From Prevotella sp. (GTDB taxonomy: Bacteria > Bacteroidota > Bacteroidia > Bacteroidales > Bacteroidaceae), in NCBI GenBank assembly GCA_017458125.1, contig JAFTGB010000060.1:1-40230 (forward strand): 40,230 nt of DNA, written 5' to 3'. Each line of letters begins with the position of its first letter. Positions within the stretch are counted from its first letter, which is position 1. A program made the translations under genes and the position numbers. The notes under the pieces are model-generated. The model made no database searches and was not told the origin of the DNA. It saw nothing but the letters and a program-made list of their open reading frames with translations. Positions 1 through 5,750 of this stretch are shown piece after piece.

Positions 1-125
1 ACAAGAACGTCACACTGGATGCCCGCTATTACTTCGGACTGACCAAGTTCGACAAGACCGACAATCCCGAAACGATTCGCAACCGCTATCTTGCCGTCAC
101 TTTAGGCTACCGGTTCCACCTGTAA
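1..125 (+). CDS. Outer-membrane beta-barrel protein, C-terminal end (partial)
   Basis: The gene enters from the left edge; only about 40 codons (from base 3) are visible, ending in TAA at 123-125. The peptide alternates polar and hydrophobic residues and ends in VTLGYRFHL, an amphipathic last strand with a near-terminal aromatic residue, as in PorT/OmpA-like beta-barrel proteins of Bacteroidetes. The BAM machinery recognises this kind of terminal strand. Substrate and full family cannot be judged from the fragment. A strong hairpin follows 44 nt downstream. Confidence 0.6.
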   Translation, partial: KNVTLDARYYFGLTKFDKTDNPETIRNRYLAVTLGYRFHL

Positions 126-168
126 GGGTTAGCGCAGCTGCCTTTTCAGCTGTTGCCAAAGAAGTAAA

Positions 169-195
169 AAGTGAAGAGTTTGGAACTCTTCACTT
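169..195. terminator. Perfect 12-bp hairpin, probable bidirectional terminator
   Basis: The arms AAGTGAAGAGTT (169-180) and AACTCTTCACTT (184-195) are exact reverse complements around a 3-nt loop. The hairpin lies between the end of the barrel gene on the plus strand and the end of the hicAB region on the minus strand, which suits a shared terminator of convergent genes. There is no long T tract, so it may act mainly as an RNA-stabilising stem. Confidence 0.6.
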
Positions 196-336
196 AAGGA
201 GTGTGACGACGGTGTTGATGACCGACTTCTGCCCCATGGCCTCGTTCTTGTTCTCGGCCTTGATGCTCTTGACCCATCCGCCGGTACTGCCCTGTAGGAT
301 TGCGCTCCACGTCTGGGATTTGGTAGACGTTTTCAT
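190..336 (-). CDS. Possible small ORF downstream of hicB (48 aa)
   Basis: An open frame starting ATG at 336, eight bases past the hicB stop, encodes a basic 48-residue peptide (MKTSTKSQTWSAILQG...VINTVVTLLK). It has no recognisable domain. Its third codon positions are GC-rich, unlike hicB, and it ends inside the terminator hairpin. It could be a genuine small gene co-transcribed with hicAB, a remnant of an older gene, or chance. I do not recognise a family. Confidence 0.25.
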   Translation of the reverse strand: MKTSTKSQTWSAILQGSTGGWVKSIKAENKNEAMGQKSVINTVVTLLK

Positions 337-343
337 AATAAAA

Positions 344-769
344 CTACTCAACAGCCAATAGTTCATGACCAATCTTATGTATGCCGTCGATGATACGCTG
401 CCGTTGCACCGGGCGTGGCTGCTTCAAACCATTGGCATAGTGAGATAGTTGGTGTTGGTTAATGCCGGTAGCCCGGCTGATAGCTGCCAATGATACGTAA
501 GGCTCGTATGCTCGCAGCACCGTAGTAGCATCGACGAGGTTATATTCAAATTCATAGTCACCATCAATCCACCACTGAGGAACATCGTCACCATCTTCCT
601 GCATACACCCAAGATGAGAGTCTAACGACTCCTTTGCTTCCTTCTGAATCTCGGCGAACGTTTTGGCAGTGAATACTACTGCACCAGGCACGTTATCACT
701 CAGCGATGCCCCAAAATTTTTGTCGCACCATTGTACGTTTACCACAATTTTTTCCATATCGCTAATCAT
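344..769 (-). CDS. hicB: HicB-type antitoxin with C-terminal helix-turn-helix
   Basis: Antitoxin partner of HicA; in this family it binds and blocks the toxin and represses the shared promoter. The N-terminal half carries the HicB core (IVVNVQWCDKNFGASL, a degenerate RNase H-like fold, then a helical TFAEIQKEAKESLDSHL). The C-terminal ~50 residues form an XRE-like helix-turn-helix (SLAAISRATGINQHQLSHY, then GLKQPRP). I chose ATG at 769 (MISDMEK), 38 nt after the hicA stop. ATG at 757 (MEKIVVNVQW) is equally possible and fits the usual HicB N-terminus better. The frame stays open upstream to 832 but would then overlap hicA. The gene order hicA then hicB, read on the minus strand, is standard. 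Confidence 0.85.
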   Translation of the reverse strand: MISDMEKIVVNVQWCDKNFGASLSDNVPGAVVFTAKTFAEIQKEAKESLDSHLGCMQEDGDDVPQWWIDGDYEFEYNLVDATTVLRAYEPYVSLAAISRATGINQHQLSHYANGLKQPRPVQRQRIIDGIHKIGHELLAVE

Positions 770-807
770 TTTTTTCGTTAATACTCTATCGATAAAGGCA
801 TGGATGG

Positions 808-1005
808 TCATTTCCACCCTGCCTGTTTCCAAATACTGTTTAGAAGGAACTGACTTAACACCTCATTGTCGTGCCCCCTTACAGTAACCTTCCCTGGTTT
901 CGTAGGATGTTTGAAGTGACGATGGTCTGTTGCTTTCGTCTTCAAAGGAAACCATCCGTCTTTTTCCAGCAGTTCGATGACCTCTCTTACTTTGTAGCGT
1001 TTCAA
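808..1005 (-). CDS. hicA: HicA-type mRNA interferase toxin (65 aa)
   Basis: HicA toxins are small double-stranded-RNA-binding-fold ribonucleases that cleave mRNA when free of HicB. The protein has the typical length and layout: VIELLEKDGW, then ATDHRHFKHP with the catalytic histidine region (family form G-S/T-H-R-x-F/Y-x-H-P), then GKVTVRGHDNEV. The frame opens with TTG at 1003-1005. The only nearby ATG is in another frame, so a rare start is required. It lies about 23 nt downstream of the expected start point of a clear promoter at 1034-1065. Weak initiation on the toxin would favour antitoxin excess. Confidence 0.85.
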   Translation of the reverse strand: MKRYKVREVIELLEKDGWFPLKTKATDHRHFKHPTKPGKVTVRGHDNEVLSQFLLNSIWKQAGWK

Positions 1006-1033
1006 CGTTGCATTGTTTTATTGTTTGACGAAG

Positions 1034-1065
1034 CAAAGGTAATAAAAGTAATACCATCTGCCAAA
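1034..1065 (-). promoter_or_regulatory. Primary-sigma (sigma-ABfr) promoter of hicAB
   Basis: Read on the minus strand, the site has TTTG (1062-1065), a 20-nt spacer, then TACCTTTG (1034-1041). This matches the Bacteroidetes -33/-7 consensus TTTG-N19-21-TAnnTTTG. The expected transcription start is near 1028, just ahead of the TTG codon of hicA. Confidence 0.75.
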
Positions 1066-1168
1066 CATTTTACCAATAAAGTATTATCATTAATATCATT
1101 TAACGCTGCTAAGAAGTGCCACAAGGTCCTGAACCCGCTTCTACGGATGTATATATTAAAATACCCTG

Positions 1169-1369
1169 TTAGCTGACTTTTCCTTCCTGGTGGAGCTGCT
1201 CGTAATACCTTTCGGTCTCTTCTTTCCTTTTCCTCTTTTCCTCTTCAAGAAGGTTTATAAATTCTTCTGTAGACATCTCTTTTTTTAAAATGCTGCCGAC
1301 TGCTGCACCTACACCATAGAGAATAAACCCGATTCCCATCAATGCCAGTATGAAAATTAAAATATCCAT
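1169..1369 (-). CDS. Small single-span membrane protein (66 aa)
   Basis: ATG at 1369 opens MDILIFILALMGIGFILYG, a single hydrophobic span of about 22 residues. A Lys/Glu-rich, probably helical cytoplasmic tail follows (EEFINLLEEEKRKRKEETERYY). The open frame extends 16 codons further upstream, but the -7 box at 1388-1395 overlaps that extension, so 1369 is the right start. No family is recognised. It is transcribed in the same direction as hicAB but from its own promoter. Confidence 0.55.
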   Translation of the reverse strand: MDILIFILALMGIGFILYGVGAAVGSILKKEMSTEEFINLLEEEKRKRKEETERYYEQLHQEGKVS

Positions 1370-1387
1370 AAATCTTCTTTGTTGGTG

Positions 1388-1417
1388 CAAATATACGAAA
1401 TTTATTCCATCCGCCAA
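1388..1417 (-). promoter_or_regulatory. sigma-ABfr promoter of the small membrane protein
   Basis: On the minus strand TTG (1415-1417) is followed by a 19-nt spacer and TATATTTG (1388-1395), a full match to TAnnTTTG. The predicted leader is about 12 nt. Confidence 0.65.
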
Positions 1418-1437
1418 GGGTTTTGAAGTAATAATAA

Positions 1438-1507
1438 TCGTTTTTTTACTATTTGACCATTTTACTATTGGACTATTGCTATTTACGATTTACGGATTTT
1501 CGATTTA
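1438..1507. repeat. Degenerate 7-nt tandem repeat (TTACTAT/TTACGAT type)
   Basis: An AT-rich stretch can be read as successive approximate heptamers: TTACTAT, TTGACCA, TTACTAT, TGGACTA, TTGCTAT, TTACGAT, TTACGGA and so on. It is non-coding and lies upstream of the small membrane gene. It has the same 7-nt periodicity as the arrays inside the glycosidase genes, with a different unit sequence. Confidence 0.5.
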
Positions 1508-1586
1508 ACAGAGAGTTTTCGTCTCCGTTACTCAATCAGGATATAAATCAGTCCGTCCGCCTTCTTCAGGTCAGTGAACACTAAGG

Positions 1587-1622
1587 TCAAATTTTCCGCA
1601 CCGTACAGTGCGGAAAATTTGA
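1587..1622. repeat. Perfect 15-bp inverted repeat
   Basis: Arms TCAAATTTTCCGCAC (1587-1601) and GTGCGGAAAATTTGA (1608-1622) flank the loop CGTACA. The repeat lies 60-100 nt past the stop of the GH137-GH2 gene, in a 313-base stretch (1370-1682) that otherwise holds only a promoter and a repeat tract. It could be the operon's 3' stem-loop, but no T tract follows on the minus strand. Confidence 0.6.
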
Positions 1623-1682
1623 TATCGTCACAAGCTCTATGTTGTCGTCGGCATACCTATTGCCAGTAATAGCGGCCACGGT

Positions 1683-4600
1683 CTACTGTACTTCCAGCTC
1701 TTTGAACTCCACGTCCTCCGTCTCGATGTGTAGGGTGTAGGTTCCGGCATTGATTTGTGTGCCCGTGGTGGTGCTGAGCATCTTGAACTTGTTGGGTGTC
1801 GGCGGGAACAACACGGCGCGGTCGACGAGGACAGCGCCCTTAGCGTCGGTGAGGGTCATGCGCGCCGTGACGGCCTGGCCTGTGGTGTTCTTGTAGCGGA
1901 AGCGCAGGGCGTACTCTTGTCCCAGTCCGGGGGTGATGATGAAGGAGGTGCCTTTTTGAACTGAGAGGTGAGAGGTGAGTGGTGAGAGGTGAGTGGGTTT
2001 ATAGACGGTGGCGGGACGGGCCTCAGCGTCCTTGGGCAAGGCCTCCTTGGGCAGTTTGGCGATAGTGTCTGTATCAAGGGCATGCCAATTGACGGACAGG
2101 GCGCTGAGGGCGGCTGGCGCGAGGGCGATGCCCTCGCTGAGGGCGGCCACGGCAATGCCGCAGATGACAGCCTGGCCCGCTTTCACCTCGGGGAATGAAA
2201 TACGTAAGCGGCCGTTCTTAGCCTTGGCATAGACGACGCGCTTCAGCGCTCCGCAGTAGCCTGCTTCGGCCCATGGGTCAAGGTCGTCGACGACGGTCTC
2301 GCCGTTGACGGCCACGTCGAAGATGCGCAGTCCTTCGTAGTCGGCAGTCTCGGAAGCATCGCGGCCGTGCCAAGGCTCGGTGAAGTAGATTTCTATGCGA
2401 TATTCCGACGGTGAAGCGCCGGAGGCAACAGAGGGAGCCGGCAGGTCATACCACAGGCGGTGACGGCCGTAGCGGAAGAACTGGAACAGCTCGTCGCTCT
2501 TGGTGCCACGGATGTCGGTGGTGATGTGTCGCTGGCTGGCTTGCAGGGCATTGATGCCCTCAAAATCCTGTCCCCACGAGTGGCTGTGCAGCGTGTCGTC
2601 GGCCAGCCACTGCTGGCCGTACTCGTCGGTGAAAGCATCACCTCCGCAGTTGATGCGGTAGAAGTAGTGGTAGCCTTCGGCCGCTTTCAGCAGGTCGCGA
2701 TTGCGGTCTGCCGCAGTGGGAAACTGAGAGGTGAGAGATGAGAGATGAGAAATATGATTACTCTTAACGTTCCCGTTTTCGTTCCCGTCTTCTTGCTTCT
2801 TGCTTCGTTGACGATACATGTAGTAGGCAGGGGTAGGCTCTTCCCACGTGGTGACGAGTCCTTTGTAGTTGACGGGGCCAATCTTGTCGATGCGACGCAA
2901 GGCTCCGTCAGGCTGAACGCGCCCGGGGTTGTCGTGCGTATTGAAAATCCACTGGAAGTGACCGCAGACTCCAAGGCTGTCACGGAACGCCTTTTCAGCT
3001 AAAAGCGCCTTCTTTTCTAACAGTGCGGTGAAGTTCTCTTCGCTGTATTTGGCGTCGCCATGCAGGTCGAGGGTGCGCCAGGCGCCATACTCGCCGTTCA
3101 GCAGCTGCGACGGCGATGAGAGTTCCTTGTCGTAGTTGTCGGCCGAGCCGCCATAGGTACCGCTCCAGTTCTGTATGACGTTCCAGTCGGTACCCTCGCC
3201 ACCGTTGCAGGTGGTGATGGCACGCTGGTCAAGACAGGTGGGGTCGAGGCGTCGGATGATGTCGCTACACTCCTCGGCAAACTGCTTGGGCAGCACACTC
3301 TCGTTCTGCAGTCCCCACAGGATGACGGAGGGACTGTTGCGCCGCTCCTTGACCCAGCGCTCCAAGAGTCGCTTGAAGTTACGGCGGAATTTGCCGGTGT
3401 CGTACCAGATGTGGGCCGAGAACTGACTCCAGAACAGGATGCCCTGCTCGTCGCACAGCTGCTGATATAGCAGGTTGTGGGGCTGGTGAGCCTCGCGCAG
3501 GGCGTTGAAGCCGGCGTTGCTTATCTGCTTGATGCGCGAGCGTATCTGTTCGGGTGTGAAGGCATGGCTCTGGCCGAGCAGGTGTTCGTATTCGCAGGTG
3601 CCGTTGATGAAGACGGGCTTGCCGTTGAGGTAAAAGCGGTTGTCGGAGAACTGAGAGGTGAGAGGTGAGAGATGAGAAATATGATTACTCTTGCTTCTTG
3701 CCTGGCGCAGGACGGGCCAGGAGATGCTACGTATGCCAAAGGGCGTGCGCACCTCGTCAGTGGTCTTACCGTCACGCTTGAGCATCGTGGCGAGCGTATA
3801 GAGGTAGGGGTCCTCTATGCTCCAGCGGTGAGCGTCGGCAATGGCCTCGGCATGCCGCAGAGTGACCGTCTCGCCGCCCTCGATGGTGACGCTGACGGCA
3901 TGGCGGAACACCTGCTTGCCACTGGCCAGCGTGAACTTGTTGACCAGTTCTACGGTCTGTGTCTCGCGCGTGTAGTTCTTCACCTCCGTCTCTATGAACA
4001 CGGAGTCGCAGGCGGCATTGTTCCAGATGTGTACGCCAAAAGGCTCCACACGTATGGCATCCGTCTCGACGAGCGTGACGGGACGGAAGATGCCAAAGGG
4101 CTGGCTGCCCTCGCTGAACCCCCACTCACTGCTGCAGCCGCCGCAGACCCATGGCGACGCCGTCTGCATGGCCGGGTGGTCGACGGCCACCTTTAGCTTG
4201 TTCTCCCCCTGTTTCAGCCGGTCGGTGACGTCCAGCGTCCACACGGTGCGCCCCACGAGCTCCTCGGGGTAGCGGTGGCCGTTAAGGGTGACGGTGGCGT
4301 ATGTTCCCACGCCCTCGAACTGCAGGAAGTAGCGTTTCCCCTCTACTTTCTCTGCGCTGAACGTCTTCTCGTATGTCGCTTCGCCGTGCAGATTGCCGTG
4401 CCGCAGCTGACGATAGCCGTAGTAGTCGTCGAAGTTGTGCGGCAGGTTGACGGTAGTGGCCACGGTGTCGCGGCCTACGTTGCAGCGGGCGGTCCAACCG
4501 TCATTGAGCGCGGTGAGCGTGCGGCGTCCCTTGCGCTCAGGAGCAGGGAAGCGGACGGCCGAACGTCCCATGGGCACGCTGGTAGCCACGGCGATGCCGC

Positions 4601-5741
4601 GCTGCTGGTCGTTGTTGACGGCGCAGTAGAAGTGGTAGACCACGCCGTCGTGCTTGACGACGTAGCTCTTGTGTGCAAACATCTCGTCGTAGGGCTTGGA
4701 GGGTATGATGAGGTCGGGGCCTGTCCAGTCCTGCCAGTGTACGAGGTCGCGGCTGACGGCGAAGGTGTTGTAGGCGTTGTACTTCCTGTCCGGATTGTAG
4801 GCCGAGAAGTAGAACATGACGTAGAGGGGGGAGAACTGAGAGGTGAGAGGTAAGAGGTGAGAGGTATGATTACTCTTGTCTCTTGCTTCTTGCTTCATGC
4901 AGACTATCTGCGCATCGCCCGTAATGATGCCTGCAGCCTCATGACTGTAAACGGGATTTTGGTCGTAGCGTTTCCACTCCTTGAGGTCGTTGCTGAGGGC
5001 AATGCCTATGCGTTCAGCCTTTAGGTTGTTCTCAGGATTGACGCCCCCGGCGTTATAGAACATGATGAAGCGGTACTTACGCAACTCCTTAGGCAGTGCG
5101 TTTTTCACCTTTCCCTTTACCTTTTTCATCTCATAGACGGTGCTCTTGTATTGCGTCAGCTGTTCCCACCACTGGGCATCCTTGTCGCTGATGCTGAGCA
5201 GGGGCTTGTCTGCCGACTGCCACTCATGAGGGCGACGGACGTCGCCACTGGTCCATGCCAGTCCGACGTTCAGGGGTTCGCGCACGGCTTCGTAGCCCGT
5301 CCCATGCCCGCCGATGTAGGTCATCCAGTAGTTGCCTTTGTACTGCGCTATGCCGTAGCTGCCGCCCCACATCCAGTCGACGAGTGCCGGGAAGCCGCCG
5401 CGCTGGTTCATGTCCCAGCCGTCGTCCTTGTAGGAGAGTAGGCGTCCTTCGGTCTGCCAGTGCAGCAGGTCGTCCGACGATGCTAGCCACGTCTCGTAGC
5501 CGCGGCCGTCCAGTCCCTCCTTGCCGTTATAGACCACATAGGTCATCAGCCACCTGTCGCCTACGCGGAACACCGTCGGGCAGTCTATCTTGTGGTAGTT
5601 GTCCTGCGGGGCAACCACCAAGCCGTACTTGTAAGGTGTGCGCACCTCCTGGTAGATACGCTGCATGACCTTGTCGGGAATAGGCTGCGCCGATGCCGTC
5701 AGGCCAACCAGCGCCCATAGCGTGATGAGTATCTGCTTCAT
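1683..5741 (-). CDS. Secreted GH137-like / GH2 two-domain glycosidase (BT0996-like)
   Basis: A 1,352-aa protein with a signal peptide (MKQILITLWALVGLTASAQ). Residues ~35-400 form a five-bladed propeller-type glycosidase (DCPTVFRVGDRWLMTY, AWTSGDVRRPHEW, IGIALSNDLKEW, FAVSRDLVHWQDW), with E155 and E243 as candidate catalytic acids. Residues ~410-1000 form a GH2 module with sugar-binding, Ig-like and TIM-barrel parts: acid/base E814 in WGLQNES and nucleophile E884 in NGEYGAW. A C-terminal beta-sandwich ends at LEVQ. The order propeller then GH2 matches BT0996 of the B. thetaiotaomicron RG-II system (GH137 beta-L-arabinofuranosidase plus GH2 beta-glucuronidase). That functional reading is inference from architecture and the GH138-like neighbour 9 bp upstream. 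Four 7-nt repeat arrays are translated inside it (residues ~281-304, 681-698, 979-1007 and 1248-1261). Confidence 0.75.
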   Translation of the reverse strand: MKQILITLWALVGLTASAQPIPDKVMQRIYQEVRTPYKYGLVVAPQDNYHKIDCPTVFRVGDRWLMTYVVYNGKEGLDGRGYETWLASSDDLLHWQTEGRLLSYKDDGWDMNQRGGFPALVDWMWGGSYGIAQYKGNYWMTYIGGHGTGYEAVREPLNVGLAWTSGDVRRPHEWQSADKPLLSISDKDAQWWEQLTQYKSTVYEMKKVKGKVKNALPKELRKYRFIMFYNAGGVNPENNLKAERIGIALSNDLKEWKRYDQNPVYSHEAAGIITGDAQIVCMKQEARDKSNHTSHLLPLTSQFSPLYVMFYFSAYNPDRKYNAYNTFAVSRDLVHWQDWTGPDLIIPSKPYDEMFAHKSYVVKHDGVVYHFYCAVNNDQQRGIAVATSVPMGRSAVRFPAPERKGRRTLTALNDGWTARCNVGRDTVATTVNLPHNFDDYYGYRQLRHGNLHGEATYEKTFSAEKVEGKRYFLQFEGVGTYATVTLNGHRYPEELVGRTVWTLDVTDRLKQGENKLKVAVDHPAMQTASPWVCGGCSSEWGFSEGSQPFGIFRPVTLVETDAIRVEPFGVHIWNNAACDSVFIETEVKNYTRETQTVELVNKFTLASGKQVFRHAVSVTIEGGETVTLRHAEAIADAHRWSIEDPYLYTLATMLKRDGKTTDEVRTPFGIRSISWPVLRQARSKSNHISHLSPLTSQFSDNRFYLNGKPVFINGTCEYEHLLGQSHAFTPEQIRSRIKQISNAGFNALREAHQPHNLLYQQLCDEQGILFWSQFSAHIWYDTGKFRRNFKRLLERWVKERRNSPSVILWGLQNESVLPKQFAEECSDIIRRLDPTCLDQRAITTCNGGEGTDWNVIQNWSGTYGGSADNYDKELSSPSQLLNGEYGAWRTLDLHGDAKYSEENFTALLEKKALLAEKAFRDSLGVCGHFQWIFNTHDNPGRVQPDGALRRIDKIGPVNYKGLVTTWEEPTPAYYMYRQRSKKQEDGNENGNVKSNHISHLSSLTSQFPTAADRNRDLLKAAEGYHYFYRINCGGDAFTDEYGQQWLADDTLHSHSWGQDFEGINALQASQRHITTDIRGTKSDELFQFFRYGRHRLWYDLPAPSVASGASPSEYRIEIYFTEPWHGRDASETADYEGLRIFDVAVNGETVVDDLDPWAEAGYCGALKRVVYAKAKNGRLRISFPEVKAGQAVICGIAVAALSEGIALAPAALSALSVNWHALDTDTIAKLPKEALPKDAEARPATVYKPTHLSPLTSHLSVQKGTSFIITPGLGQEYALRFRYKNTTGQAVTARMTLTDAKGAVLVDRAVLFPPTPNKFKMLSTTTGTQINAGTYTLHIETEDVEFKELEVQ
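1961..1998. repeat. In-gene 7-nt array A (TGAGAGG units)
   Basis: Five or so units of GTGAGAG/GTGAGTG in tandem. It is translated on the minus strand as PTHLSPLTSHLS near residue 1250 of the GH137-GH2 protein, between a Pro-rich linker and the last beta-sandwich. Confidence 0.85.
2724..2806. repeat. In-gene composite repeat array B
   Basis: TGAGAGG/TGAGAGA heptamers are followed by AATATGATTACTCTT, then CCGTTTTCGTT hexamer-like units and TTGCTTC heptamers. It is translated as KKQEDGNENGNVKSNHIS followed by HLSSLTSQF, next to the barrel end of the GH2 domain. Confidence 0.85.
3649..3701. repeat. In-gene composite repeat array C
   Basis: The order is as in array B but without the hexamers: TGAGAGG units, AATATGATTACTC, then TTGCTTC units. 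It is translated as ARSKSNHISHLSPLTSQF inside the GH2 part, just before the TIM-barrel entry (RFYLNGKPVFINGTCE). Confidence 0.85.
4834..4900. repeat. In-gene composite repeat array D
   Basis: TGAGAGG/TAAGAGG units, then TATGATTACTC, then TTGCTTC units ending TTCATGC. It is translated as CMKQEARDKSNHTSHLLP followed by LTSQF, in a loop of the N-terminal propeller. The TTCATGC variant is the same one that yields a stop codon in the GH78 gene, read here in a harmless frame. Confidence 0.85.
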
Positions 5742-5750
5742 AGTCGTTCC

